From positions 1 through 9,276 of the forward strand of contig DGBL01000147.1 in assembly GCA_002384315.1 (NCBI GenBank): a stretch of 9,276 nucleotides of DNA. The letters run 5' to 3'. Position numbers and translations under genes: made by a program. This document shows, in pieces, positions 1-7,643 of this stretch. The number at the start of each line of letters is the position of its first letter. Positions within the stretch are counted from its first letter, which is position 1. A model generated the notes under the pieces. It did no database searches, was not told where the DNA came from, and saw only the letters and a list, made by a program, of their open reading frames with translations. This DNA comes from Micrococcaceae bacterium UBA4005. Lineage in GTDB: Bacteria; Actinomycetota; Actinomycetes; Actinomycetales; Micrococcaceae.

Positions 1-2895
1 CATCTTGATCTGGATGTCGTCCGCATTGGTCAGGTAGAGGCTGGTTACCCCGAACCGCCCGGAAGCGACCTGCTTGATCGCTGACCGGCGTTCGGGATCC
101 AGCAGCCGCTCGACGTCTTCGCCGCCCTCTCCGGTGTTCGACTTCGCGCCGAGCCGGTTCATGGCGATCGCGAGGGTCTCGTGTGCTTCCTCGGAGATGG
201 AGCCGTAGCTCATGGCCCCGGTGGAGAAGCGCTTGACGATGCTCGAGACCGGTTCCACCTCGTCCAGGGGCACCGGCTCCCGGTCTCCGCGCAGCTCCAG
301 CAGCCCGCGCAAAGTCATCAGCTCGTTGGACTGATCGTCCACACCCTTGGTGTAGGTCTTGAAAATGTCATATCGGCGCTCACGCGTTGCGTGCTGAAGC
401 CGGAAGACCGTCTCGGGGTTGAAGAGGTGCGGAGGGCCTTCCCTGCGCCACTGGTACTCACCCCCGTTGTCGAGGGAACGGTGCGGGTCTTCGATCCCGT
501 CTTCGGGATAGGCAGCGGCATGACGGGATTTGGCCTCGGCAGCGATCACGTCAAGGCCCACTCCGCCGAGTTGGGTCTGAGTCCCGTGGAAGTACTCATC
601 GACCAGGTCCTGGGAAAGTCCAAGCGCCTCGAATGTCTGCGCTCCACAGTAGGAACCGACGGTCGAAATGCCCATTTTGGACATGATTTTCAGTACACCC
701 TTGCCAAGCCCCTTGATCAGGTTCGAGACAGCTTTCTCCGAGCTGACCCCCGTGATCTCACCGGTACGCACCAGCTCCTCGCAGCTTTCCATGGCGAGGT
801 AGGGGTTTACCGCTGAGGCACCGTAGCCGATCAGCACAGCAATATGGTGCACCTCACGCACGTCCCCGGCTTCAACCACCAGGGACGTTTTGGTCCGGTT
901 GGCGCTCTTGAGCAGATGATGGTGCACCGCACTGGTCAGCAGCAGGGACGGGATGGGCGCCCACTGCGCGTTCGAATCGCGGTCCGAGAGCACCACATAT
1001 TCGATTCCACGGTTGATCGCACTGGAGACCTGCTCGCAGATTTCGCTCAGCCGCGCCCGTAGCGACGCTTCGCCGCCATCCACCCGGTAGAGGCCGCGCA
1101 CCCGCACACTCAGCCGGTCGCCGTCGTCCGTTTCGATATTGGCGATTTTCGCAAGTTCGTCATTGTTGATGACCGGGAACTTCAGTGCGATCTGTTTGGA
1201 GCGCACCTGTCCAGTGGAGAGCAGGTTGCCGTCCGGGCCGATCGTCACGCCCATCGACGTGACCAGCTCCTCCCGGATCGCGTCCAGCGGTGGGTTGGTC
1301 ACCTGAGCAAACGACTGCACGAAATAGTCGAAGAGCAACCGTGGACGCTTGGACAGGACAGCCACCGGCGTATCCGAGCCCATCGCGCCAAGCGGTTCAG
1401 CCCCAGCCTTGGCCATCGGGCCCAGCAGGATCCGCAATTCTTCCTGCGTGTAGCCGAAGGTGCGCTGCCTGCGGTCGATGGACGCTTTTGTATGCACCAC
1501 ATGTTCGCGCTCGGGCAGGTCCTCAAGCTGGATCAGGTTTTCCTTGACCCATTCGCCCCACGGGTTGGCCGAGGCGATGTCCGCTTTGATTTCCTGATCC
1601 TCGATGAGGCGCCCCGCTTCGGTGTCCACGAGGAACATCTTGCCCGGGGAGACCCGGCCCTTACGGACCACCTTCGCCGGATCGATATTGATGACCCCGA
1701 CCTCGGAGGCCAACACCACCAGCCCATCCTCGGTGACCCAATAGCGGGCAGGGCGCAGACCATTGCGGTCGAGCACAGCCCCGACCAGGTTTCCGTCGGT
1801 GAAGGACACCGCCGCTGGACCGTCCCACGGCTCCATGAGCATGGAATGGTACTGGTAAAAAGCGCGGCGGGCCGGATCCATGGTGGCATGGTTTTCCCAC
1901 GCCTCGGGGATCATCATCATGATCGAATGCGTGATCGGGCGGCCGGACAGGGTCAGCAGTTCCGCTACCTCGTCAAAGGAAGCCGAGTCCGAGGCGCCCG
2001 GAGTGCAGATCGGGAAGAGCTCTTCTGGAGAGTCGCCCAGCAGCGGGTTCGCCAGCTGTGACTGGCGGGCCCGCATCCAGTTACGGTTTCCCTTCACGGT
2101 GTTGATCTCGCCGTTGTGCGCGATAGCCCGGAAGGGTTGCGCCAGCGGCCAGGAGGGGAAGGTGTTCGTCGAGAACCGGGAGTGGACGATACCCAGCTTG
2201 GTGGTGAACCGGGGGTCCGAGAGGTCCGGGTAGAACGGTTCTAGCTGCGCTGTGGTGAGCATCCCCTTGTACACGATGGTCTTCGAGGACAGTGAGGGGA
2301 AATAGACCCCGAACTTGTTTTGCGCACGCTTGCGGACCCGGAAGGACTTCGCGTCGAGATCCGCGGTGTTGCCGTCCGTGGGCGCCAGGAAGAGCTGCAC
2401 GAAGTGCGGCATGCACGCCCGTGCCATCGCTCCGACAAGGTCAGCCGCGATGGGCACTACCCGCCACCCGAGCACGTCAAGGCCTTCCGAGGCCGCGATG
2501 GTTTCGATGCCAGCGCGCGCGGTGACGGCTTCGCGTTCCTCTGCGGGAAGGAATGCGGTGCCGACGGCGTAGCCGCCAGCCGGCGGCAGTTCGAACCCGA
2601 CAACGGCCCGGAAGAATTCGTCCGGAACCTGGGTGAGCAGGCCTGCGCCGTCGCCCGTTCCTTCATCAGCGCCGACCGCTCCACGGTGTTCGAGGTTGCG
2701 CAGGGCCGTCAGGGCGGCATCGACGATGTCGTGACCGGGTTCCCCCCGCAACGTCGCGATCACCGCGAGTCCGCAGGCATCCCGTTCGTTCGCGGGATCG
2801 TAGAGACCGGTTGCCGCAGGCAGCGCGGCGAAGCGTTCAAAGGGCGAAACGGCTACAGCCGCGTTCGGGGTGACCCCTGTATTCAGAGCAGTCAT
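1..2895 (-). CDS. gltB: Glutamate synthase (NADPH) large subunit, 5' part (cut by left edge)
   Basis: Glutamate synthase alpha subunit, which makes two glutamates from glutamine and 2-oxoglutarate. An open frame of 965 codons runs without a stop from ATG at 2895 to the left edge; the family is usually about 1,500 residues, so roughly the last third lies outside. Residues 1-40 look like the propeptide removed to expose Cys41 (ERDACGLAV), the N-terminal nucleophile of a class II glutamine amidotransferase. Other amidotransferase marks are [12 protein letters not shown] at 238-249, HNGEIN at 260-265, MEPWDGPAA at 354-362 and [10 protein letters not shown] at 376-385. The central domain includes [10 protein letters not shown] at 736-745. 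The FMN/2-oxoglutarate synthase domain begins before [12 protein letters not shown] (890-901) and continues through NTGEGGE and [11 protein letters not shown] to the edge. The Fe-S cysteines would lie off-window. The start is supported by AAGGA 9 nt upstream. A gltD partner downstream is expected but not visible. Confidence 0.97.
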   Translation of the reverse strand, partial: MTALNTGVTPNAAVAVSPFERFAALPAATGLYDPANERDACGLAVIATLRGEPGHDIVDAALTALRNLEHRGAVGADEGTGDGAGLLTQVPDEFFRAVVGFELPPAGGYAVGTAFLPAEEREAVTARAGIETIAASEGLDVLGWRVVPIAADLVGAMARACMPHFVQLFLAPTDGNTADLDAKSFRVRKRAQNKFGVYFPSLSSKTIVYKGMLTTAQLEPFYPDLSDPRFTTKLGIVHSRFSTNTFPSWPLAQPFRAIAHNGEINTVKGNRNWMRARQSQLANPLLGDSPEELFPICTPGASDSASFDEVAELLTLSGRPITHSIMMMIPEAWENHATMDPARRAFYQYHSMLMEPWDGPAAVSFTDGNLVGAVLDRNGLRPARYWVTEDGLVVLASEVGVINIDPAKVVRKGRVSPGKMFLVDTEAGRLIEDQEIKADIASANPWGEWVKENLIQLEDLPEREHVVHTKASIDRRQRTFGYTQEELRILLGPMAKAGAEPLGAMGSDTPVAVLSKRPRLLFDYFVQSFAQVTNPPLDAIREELVTSMGVTIGPDGNLLSTGQVRSKQIALKFPVINNDELAKIANIETDDGDRLSVRVRGLYRVDGGEASLRARLSEICEQVSSAINRGIEYVVLSDRDSNAQWAPIPSLLLTSAVHHHLLKSANRTKTSLVVEAGDVREVHHIAVLIGYGASAVNPYLAMESCEELVRTGEITGVSSEKAVSNLIKGLGKGVLKIMSKMGISTVGSYCGAQTFEALGLSQDLVDEYFHGTQTQLGGVGLDVIAAEAKSRHAAAYPEDGIEDPHRSLDNGGEYQWRREGPPHLFNPETVFRLQHATRERRYDIFKTYTKGVDDQSNELMTLRGLLELRGDREPVPLDEVEPVSSIVKRFSTGAMSYGSISEEAHETLAIAMNRLGAKSNTGEGGEDVERLLDPERRSAIKQVASGRFGVTSLYLTNADDIQIKM

Positions 2896-2904
2896 ATATG
2901 AGAG

Positions 2905-2914
2905 TCCTTCCCCC
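2905..2914 (-). promoter_or_regulatory. Ribosome binding site of gltB
   Basis: On the minus strand GGGGGAAGGA ends 9 nt before the ATG at 2895. It is the only good Shine-Dalgarno near this start, and it fixes the gltB start so that a short propeptide precedes Cys41. Confidence 0.75.
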
Positions 2915-3009
2915 AATAATGGAGCGTCGGGAGGGGACAGCCTTGGCCCCGGGAGGTACCGCGCCTGGAGACGGCGCCGCACGTTACTACTGCACAGTTT
3001 ACGGCTGGA

Positions 3010-3039
3010 CTTATGCTGCCCGGCAGGGAAGCCGGACAA
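3010..3039 (-). promoter_or_regulatory. Weak candidate promoter for gltB
   Basis: On the minus strand TTGTCC (3039-3034) and CATAAG (3015-3010) are separated by 18 nt. Each matches the sigma-70-type consensus at 4 of 6 bases. Initiation here would leave a leader of about 105-110 nt before gltB. The match is poor and overlaps the hairpin, so this is only the best candidate seen. A promoter somewhere in this gap is likely because gltB is separated from lgt by 273 nt. Confidence 0.2.
3017..3038 (-). terminator. Possible hairpin terminator or leader hairpin downstream of lgt
   Basis: On the minus strand TGTCCGGC, a 6-nt loop TTCCCT, then GCCGGGCA form an 8-bp stem with one G-U pair. It lies about 130 nt past the lgt stop. 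No T-tract follows (the next bases are GCATAAG), so it is not a canonical intrinsic terminator. It could weaken read-through from the trp-lgt operon or be part of the gltB promoter/leader, since the promoter-like hexamers overlap it. Confidence 0.3.
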
Positions 3040-3168
3040 CGATTCAGCGAGGTCCCGCACCGTAGGTCGTTCAATGGAATGACATCGGCAGCAAAGGTGA
3101 TCCTGCCGGTATGCCTGTGGAGCCACGACGGTGTGGCGGTGAGTCCTGGAGGGGCGGTGGCCCGCGGA

Positions 3169-4203
3169 CTAGGTTCGGGGGTCCGAGCCCCGCGGCTCCG
3201 CTACTGCGGGGTCCCCTGCACCTGACGGTGCTGAAGAGCCGTTTGTTTCCGACAGATTACCACGATCGTTTTCCTTCGTGCTCGACTCCGCAGCTGTTGC
3301 GGAATCTTCCGTCTCCGGCGCTTCGGCGTGCGGGGCCCGTCCGGGCAGGTGGACGGTAGAGGTCTCGCGCCTACTGTTGGTCACGCTCAGATAGATCAGC
3401 ACTGCGACGGCGAGGAGGAAAATCAGGATACTGGTCCACACGTTCAGGCGCTGTGTTACTCCGAGAACAGTGATCATCTCGGCGTCATCGATCCGTAGGA
3501 TCTCAATCCATAGGCGTCCGAGAGTGTAATAGGCTGCGTAGAGCCAGAACATACGACCGCCGCGTAGGCCAAATTTCCGGTCCGCAAGCAACAACAGGCC
3601 CACCCCAGCCAGGCTCCACAATGATTCATAGAGAAACGTCGGGTGGAACAGCGTTCCAGGAAGGGCATCGGCGGGAAAGTTGCTGTTGTTCGCGTCGATC
3701 TGAAGACCCCAGGGCAGGTCTGTTTCGGAGCCGAAGAGCTCCTGGTTGAAATAGTTGCCCCACCGGCCCAACGCCTGCGCCAACAGCAGGCCAGGCGCGG
3801 CAGCGTCAGCGAAGGCGCTCAGCCGGACACCGGCTCGACGGCATCCGATCCAGGCTCCCACCGCGCCGAGCGCTACAGCGCCCCAGATACCCAGCCCGCC
3901 CTGCCAAATCTGTGGAATCCGGGCCAGGTCACCGTCAGGACCGAAGTATGCGTCCGGTGAGGACACCACGTGGTAGAGACGGCCGCCAATGATCCCGAAG
4001 GGAATGGCCCAGATGGCGATATCCCAGACAGTGTCCGGGTTACCCCCGTAGCGCTTCCAACGCCGCTGGGTGAGCCAGAGCCCGGCCATGATCCCGGCCA
4101 GGATGCACAGCGCGTAGACGTGGATGGTGATGGGACCCAGGCTGAAGCTGGACCATTCCGCCGGCGGGCTGGGAATGCTTGTGGGCAAGAGTGCGAGGTT
4201 CAT
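3169..4203 (-). CDS. lgt: Prolipoprotein diacylglyceryl transferase Lgt
   Basis: Polytopic membrane enzyme that moves the diacylglyceryl group of phosphatidylglycerol onto the lipobox cysteine of prelipoproteins, the first step of lipoprotein maturation. At 344 residues it is longer than the E. coli protein (about 290). Landmarks: first helix about 25-46, IIGGRLYHV at 71-79, the Lgt signature GRWGNYFNQELFG at 146-158 (Arg147 and Asn150 correspond to E. coli Arg143 and Asn146), HPTFLYES at 187-194, and Arg230/Glu234 at the spacing of E. coli Arg239/Glu243. The last helix is about 256-273. A hydrophilic tail of about 70 residues, rich in Glu, Ser, Thr, Ala and Pro, follows; such tails are common in actinobacterial Lgt. 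The ATG overlaps the trpA stop by 4 nt (ATGA), with GGAAAG 8 nt upstream, so translation is probably coupled to trpA. By my manual alignment Trp107 sits where E. coli has His103. Confidence 0.97.
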   Translation of the reverse strand: MNLALLPTSIPSPPAEWSSFSLGPITIHVYALCILAGIMAGLWLTQRRWKRYGGNPDTVWDIAIWAIPFGIIGGRLYHVVSSPDAYFGPDGDLARIPQIWQGGLGIWGAVALGAVGAWIGCRRAGVRLSAFADAAAPGLLLAQALGRWGNYFNQELFGSETDLPWGLQIDANNSNFPADALPGTLFHPTFLYESLWSLAGVGLLLLADRKFGLRGGRMFWLYAAYYTLGRLWIEILRIDDAEMITVLGVTQRLNVWTSILIFLLAVAVLIYLSVTNSRRETSTVHLPGRAPHAEAPETEDSATAAESSTKENDRGNLSETNGSSAPSGAGDPAVAEPRGSDPRT

Positions 4204-5003
4204 GGCTGGTTCTTTCCGGTGCCGGTGCTGAGGTTTTCGGTGAGTTCTGCGAGGGCGGTGACGCCGCCGTCGCGCAGAGCGAGGACCAGCGCTGTGCCGA
4301 CGATGACGCCGTCGGCGTAGGGGGCGATTTCACGCACCTGCTCTGAAGTGGATACACCCAGCCCCACGCACACGCGTTCGGCTCCGGCGTCGTGGGCTGC
4401 CTGCACGACGGCGCGCGCAGCCTCGCCCACTGTGGTGCGAGCGCCGGTGATGCCCATGACGGAGACGGCGTAGACGAATCCGCGGCTGGCTTCCACAGTG
4501 CGTTTCATCCGCTCCGGAGAGGTCGACGGCGCTACCAGGAAGACCCGGTCCAGGCCGAATTCGTCGGAGGCTTCCATCCATTCGGCAGCCTCGTCGGGGA
4601 TGAGGTCCGGAGTGATCAGCCCAGCCCCGCCTGCCGCTGCGAGTCGGCTGGAAAATTCGCGTACGCCCATGCGCATCACCGGGTTCCAGTAGGTCATCAC
4701 CAGCACCGGGACATCCGTCTGCTCGGTAATTCCCCGAATGACGTCAAAAATTTGTGGGACGGTGAAACCGTTGGCCAGCGCCTGCACTGTCGCATCCTGG
4801 ATGACCCGCCCGTCCATCACCGGATCCGAGTACGGGATTCCCAGTTCAATCAGGTCAACCCCGTTGCGGGCCATGGTGAGACCCGCCTCGATGGTTGTCT
4901 GGACATCAGGGAATCCTGCGGGTAGATATCCAATCAGCGCGGCCCTGCCTGCGGCCCGGGCTTTCTCGATGGCAGCTGCGGCCTTGGACCCGGTAGTGAT
5001 CAC
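4200..5003 (-). CDS. trpA: Tryptophan synthase alpha subunit
   Basis: Cleaves indole-3-glycerol phosphate to indole and glyceraldehyde 3-phosphate; indole is channelled to TrpB in the alpha2-beta2 complex. The 267 residues are full length for this TIM-barrel family. Glu53 in [11 protein letters not shown] and Asp64 in MDGRVIQD have the spacing of the catalytic pair Glu49/Asp60 of the Salmonella enzyme. The mobile loop is MGITGART (183-190). The phosphate-binding segments are VGLGVST (213-219) and [10 protein letters not shown] (230-239). Translation starts at GTG, which overlaps the trpB TGA as GTGA, and AGGAAGG lies 9 nt upstream inside trpB. This tight coupling suits a stoichiometric complex. 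Its own stop overlaps the lgt start. Confidence 0.98.
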   Translation of the reverse strand: MITTGSKAAAAIEKARAAGRAALIGYLPAGFPDVQTTIEAGLTMARNGVDLIELGIPYSDPVMDGRVIQDATVQALANGFTVPQIFDVIRGITEQTDVPVLVMTYWNPVMRMGVREFSSRLAAAGGAGLITPDLIPDEAAEWMEASDEFGLDRVFLVAPSTSPERMKRTVEASRGFVYAVSVMGITGARTTVGEAARAVVQAAHDAGAERVCVGLGVSTSEQVREIAPYADGVIVGTALVLALRDGGVTALAELTENLSTGTGKNQP

Positions 5004-6355
5004 AGTTGTTCGCCTTCCTGAGCGATATCCTTTTCGGCTCCGCCGTCAGGCAGTAAATCGAAGTATTCCGCGGCGGTGGCGACATCCTTGTCCCCGCGTC
5101 CGGAGAGGTTCACGATAATCACCTTGTCTGCGACAGTGTCGCCAGCCGCGGCCATCCGCTGGCCCACTTTCAGTGCGCCGGCGAGGGCGTGGGCGGATTC
5201 GATAGCTGGAATGATCCCTTCCGTCCGGCACAGCAACCGGAAGCCCTCCATGGCTTCGGCATCGGTAATCGGCTCGTAGGTGACCCGGCCGATATCCGCC
5301 AAATAAGCGTGTTCCGGACCGACACCCGGATAGTCCAGCCCGGCGGAAATGGAATGGGACTCCATGGTCTGCCCGTCCTCGTCCTGCATCAGGTAAGAGC
5401 GGGCTCCATGAAGAACCCCCGCCCTTCCGAGCGTGATCGGAGCGGCGTGCCTGCCGGAGGCGACACCATCCCCGCCTGCCTCGAAACCGTACAGGCGCAC
5501 CGCCGGGTCGTCGAGGAATCCGTGGAAAATTCCGATGGCGTTGGACCCGCCGCCTACACAGGCGCAGACCGCGTCCGGAAGTTTTCCAGTGAGCTCAAGG
5601 ATCTGTTCGCGGGCTTCCTCGCCGATCACTTCGTGGAAGAACCGGACCATCGCTGGGAACGGATGCGCACCGGCCGCGGTGCCAAGGAGGTAGTGGGTTG
5701 TCCCGACGTTGGCGACCCAGTCCCGCAGCGCATCGTTGATGGCGTCTTTGAGCGTCTGGGAACCGTTGGTGACAGCCACGACCTCGGCGCCGAGGAGCTG
5801 CATCCGCGCTACGTTGAGGGCTTGCCTGCGGCAGTCTTCGGCCCCCATATAGACCACGCATTCGAGCCCGAGAAGCGCAGCGGCGGTGGCGCTAGCCACC
5901 CCGTGCTGGCCTGCACCTGTCTCGGCGACGATGCGGGTCTTTCCCATCCGCTTGGCGAGCAGCGCCTGACCCAGAACGTTGTTGATTTTGTGGGAACCGG
6001 TGTGGTTGAGGTCTTCCCGCTTGAGGAAGACACGAACCCCGCCAGCGTGAGCCGCGAAGCGGGTGGCTTCGGTGAGTAGCGACGGCCGGCCAGCGTAGGA
6101 ACTGTTGAGTTCGCGGACCTCGGCGATGAACGTCGGGTCCGCCTTGGCGGCCTCGAAGGTGCTCTCCAGCTCATCGAGCGCTGCGATGAGAGATTCGGGC
6201 ATCCAGCGCCCGCCGTAGGTCCCGAAATATGGTCCCGGCGCGTGGCGCAGGGAACCCGGATGGCTCAGGAAGGCTTCCGCGGCGGCTGGTTCGACCGGAT
6301 CCGGTGCGCTGGTTTCCGTTCCCGGTCCGGCTGGAGCGTGGTGGGTATCAGTCAT
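5000..6355 (-). CDS. trpB: Tryptophan synthase beta subunit
   Basis: PLP enzyme that condenses indole with L-serine to give L-tryptophan. From the ATG at 6355 the protein has 451 residues, with an N-terminal extension of about 40 residues before the conserved [14 protein letters not shown]. The PLP lysine is Lys123 in [13 protein letters not shown]. The catalytic glutamate is Glu145 in ETGAGQHG. The PLP phosphate loop is GGGSN (268-272), and the C-terminal cofactor contact lies in LSGRGDKD (417-424). This is the TrpB1 type that partners TrpA. An in-frame TTG at 6388 would add 11 residues. I prefer the ATG because AGGA lies 10 nt upstream and the TTG has only a weak site. It follows trpC after an 81-nt gap and overlaps trpA by 4 nt. 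Confidence 0.97.
   Translation of the reverse strand: MTDTHHAPAGPGTETSAPDPVEPAAAEAFLSHPGSLRHAPGPYFGTYGGRWMPESLIAALDELESTFEAAKADPTFIAEVRELNSSYAGRPSLLTEATRFAAHAGGVRVFLKREDLNHTGSHKINNVLGQALLAKRMGKTRIVAETGAGQHGVASATAAALLGLECVVYMGAEDCRRQALNVARMQLLGAEVVAVTNGSQTLKDAINDALRDWVANVGTTHYLLGTAAGAHPFPAMVRFFHEVIGEEAREQILELTGKLPDAVCACVGGGSNAIGIFHGFLDDPAVRLYGFEAGGDGVASGRHAAPITLGRAGVLHGARSYLMQDEDGQTMESHSISAGLDYPGVGPEHAYLADIGRVTYEPITDAEAMEGFRLLCRTEGIIPAIESAHALAGALKVGQRMAAAGDTVADKVIIVNLSGRGDKDVATAAEYFDLLPDGGAEKDIAQEGEQL
5013..5019 (-). promoter_or_regulatory. Ribosome binding site of trpA inside trpB
   Basis: AGGAAGG on the minus strand ends 9 nt before the GTG at 5003 and lies within the last codons of trpB. 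It supports the unusual GTG as the true trpA start and translational coupling to trpB. Confidence 0.7.
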
Positions 6356-6436
6356 GGCTTGGCTGTCCTGTCTGGAAATGGTCGTCAATGGCTTTCCCGC
6401 ATGGTCGGTGCTGGCGGGTTACCGGTAGTGGCTGGG
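6356..6436. other. trpC-trpB intergenic gap (81 nt)
   Basis: Apart from the gap before the HGxxPAAW gene, this is the only real break in the trp block. It contains the trpB ribosome site (AGGA at 6366-6369) and the alternative TTG start at 6388. A weak inverted repeat (CCCGC/GCGGG with a 13-nt loop) spans about 6397-6419. No convincing promoter or terminator is visible. If trpB starts at the TTG the gap shrinks to 48 nt. Confidence 0.5.
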
Positions 6437-7258
6437 TTAGTGTGCTCCATGGTCGGCGGAAGACGCGGAGCGAGAAACCTTCGTGAACGCGGCAATGGTT
6501 TCTTCGGGCGACTGGTCGCGGACAAGGGCTTCGCCCACCAGCACGGCGTCCGCGCCGAGCGAGGCAAAATGGCGTACGTCCTCGATAGTGCGCACGCCTG
6601 ATTCGGCGACGGTCAGAGTGCCGGCGGGGATGCTTCCGGCGAGCTCGCCGAAGACGGAGCGGTCGATATCCAGCGTTTTGAGGTTGCGGACGTTGACGCC
6701 GATCATCTGCGCGTTTGCCTCAACCGCGCGCTGGACCTCTGCTGCGGTGTGCGTTTCAACCAGCGCGCTCATCCCCAGCTCGCTGGAGAGCCCGAGGAAG
6801 TGCTCAAGCTGGTCTTGGCCAAGGGCTGCCACGATCAGCAGCACGACGTCAGCTCCATGCGCCCGCGCTTCCCAGAACTGGTAGTCCTCCACCATGAAAT
6901 CCTTGCGGAGGATAGGCAGTGACACCCGTTCCCGCACTGCATCAAGATCCGCGAGCGACCCGTTAAACCGGCGCTGTTCGGTGAGCACGCTAATGACCGC
7001 CGCGCCCCCCGCCGCATAACGTCCGGCCAAGGCGGCAGGGTCGGCAATTCCTGCGAGCACACCCTTGGAAGGACTGCTTCGCTTCACTTCCGCAATCACT
7101 GCGGGCCTGCCTGCGGACTCGCTGCGCAATGCTGCGACGGCGTCGCGGGCCGGGGCCTGGGCCGCGGCGCGATCTTGGAGCAGCGCCAGCGGAAGATCGC
7201 TCGCACGGCTGTGCAGGTCCTCCCGGACCCCCACGATGATGTCCGCGAGAACGCTCAC
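6437..7258 (-). CDS. trpC: Indole-3-glycerol phosphate synthase
   Basis: Closes the ring of 1-(2-carboxyphenylamino)-1-deoxyribulose 5-phosphate, with loss of CO2 and water, to give indole-3-glycerol phosphate, the TrpA substrate. The 273 residues form a stand-alone single-domain TIM barrel with no TrpF fusion. Catalytic residues match those of the Sulfolobus enzyme: Glu57 and Lys59 in AEVKRSSPSKG, Lys119 in LRKDFM, Glu168 in LVETH, Asn189 in GVNVRNLKTL, and Glu219/Ser220 in VAESGV. The phosphate-binding end is GADAVLVGEAL. The start is a GTG directly after the TAG of the preceding small gene, with no spacer and in the same frame. MSVLADIIVGVREDL is a normal N-terminus for actinobacterial TrpC, so the start is credible despite lacking a Shine-Dalgarno at normal distance (GGGAGG is 28 nt away). 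Translation is probably by reinitiation. Confidence 0.98.
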   Translation of the reverse strand: MSVLADIIVGVREDLHSRASDLPLALLQDRAAAQAPARDAVAALRSESAGRPAVIAEVKRSSPSKGVLAGIADPAALAGRYAAGGAAVISVLTEQRRFNGSLADLDAVRERVSLPILRKDFMVEDYQFWEARAHGADVVLLIVAALGQDQLEHFLGLSSELGMSALVETHTAAEVQRAVEANAQMIGVNVRNLKTLDIDRSVFGELAGSIPAGTLTVAESGVRTIEDVRHFASLGADAVLVGEALVRDQSPEETIAAFTKVSRSASSADHGAH

Positions 7259-7561
7259 CTAGTGCCCGGAGTTCTTCACGCGGTGACCTCCCACGCCGTA
7301 GCCAGCGCGCCGCATCACCCAACCCACAATAAGGCCGACCAGCATCAGGATGACGCCGATCCAGAACAGCACGGTGCCGCTGTCGAGATTTCCCTCTGTG
7401 CTGGCGAAGATGAAGGCGAAGGAGGACACGGCCGCACCGATCAGCATGATCAGCACCGTGGTCCACGCTGCAGGGCTGTTGCCGTGGCCGATCGTTTCAT
7501 CGGCCACCGCTGCATGGACGTCGGCGGGGTTGCTCTTGGTGGTGCTGGCGGATTGTGCCAT
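7259..7561 (-). CDS. Small HGxxPAAW-family membrane protein of the trp operon
   Basis: Conserved actinobacterial protein of unknown function, 100 residues. The defining motif HGNSPAAW is at 26-33, immediately before the first membrane segment (about 34-53). A second segment lies at about 63-82, and a short basic, glycine-rich tail follows (RRAGYGVGGHRVKNSGH). It should be a helical hairpin in the inner membrane. An in-frame GTG at 7603 would add 14 residues, but the ATG at 7561 has a very good ribosome site (AAGGAG, 9 nt spacer) and gives the normal family N-terminus. I recall this family being regularly found beside trpC in Micrococcaceae and relatives. Its TAG stop abuts the trpC GTG. No catalytic motif is recognisable, so I assign no reaction. 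Confidence 0.9.
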   Translation of the reverse strand: MAQSASTTKSNPADVHAAVADETIGHGNSPAAWTTVLIMLIGAAVSSFAFIFASTEGNLDSGTVLFWIGVILMLVGLIVGWVMRRAGYGVGGHRVKNSGH

Positions 7562-7643
7562 TTTGTCTTTCTCCTTCACACGGGACTTCTTACATTCTGC
7601 CACTCATCCGGGCGTGTTCGGGCACTCCGGGCCGGGACCGGCG
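7562..7643. other. Gap between Trp-region membrane protein and HGxxPAAW genes (82 nt)
   Basis: Just after the upstream stop the minus strand reads GCCGGTCCCGGC, a very short inverted repeat, and a second GC-rich segment follows. The downstream part is AT-richer (GAATGTAAGAAG) and could hold an internal promoter, but I see no -35/-10 pair I would defend. The strong ribosome site lies at its end. Confidence 0.4.
7571..7576 (-). promoter_or_regulatory. Strong ribosome binding site of the HGxxPAAW gene
   Basis: AAGGAG on the minus strand, 9 nt before ATG 7561, is the best match to the anti-Shine-Dalgarno seen in this window. It selects the ATG over the upstream in-frame GTG at 7603. Confidence 0.8.

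Larger units (their letters stand above)
2896..3168. other. lgt-gltB intergenic region (273 nt)
   Basis: This is the longest stretch in the window without a convincing gene. It lies between the lgt stop and the gltB start, both on the minus strand. It holds the gltB ribosome binding site, an 8-bp hairpin at 3017-3038, a smaller inverted repeat (GCGCC/GGCGC, 2961-2977, 7-nt loop) and weak promoter-like hexamers. Short open frames cross it on both strands but start at poor codons without ribosome sites and resemble no protein I know. It probably serves as the lgt 3' UTR plus the gltB promoter and leader. Confidence 0.6.

Noticed and set aside
181..2901. Several plus-strand open frames opposite gltB (181-816, 1492-2061, 2320-2901)
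   Set aside because: All are in register with the continuous gltB frame, have no ribosome sites I trust, and show no recognisable domains, whereas gltB matches its family throughout.
2892..3074. Minus-strand 60-codon frame ending in an ATGA overlap with the gltB start, a possible leader peptide
   Set aside because: It starts at TTG without a ribosome site, has no internal ATG or GTG start, and has a cysteine-rich random-looking translation. The overlap with the gltB ATG is probably chance.
5189..6079. A 296-codon open frame on the plus strand opposite trpB
   Set aside because: It lies in exact codon register with trpB. Antisense stops would need TTA, CTA or TCA sense codons, which are rare here, so long antisense frames are expected. 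The translation resembles no protein family, and trpB on the other strand is unmistakable.
6385..6402. Mini-ORF MRESH between trpC and trpB, considered as a leader peptide or coupling element
   Set aside because: Only five codons, with no Shine-Dalgarno, no tryptophan codons and no terminator hairpin pair around it.
6397..6419. CCCGC/GCGGG inverted repeat considered as a trp attenuator
   Set aside because: A 5-bp stem with a 13-nt loop is common by chance in GC-rich DNA, no T-tract follows, and an attenuator would be expected before trpE, which is outside the window.
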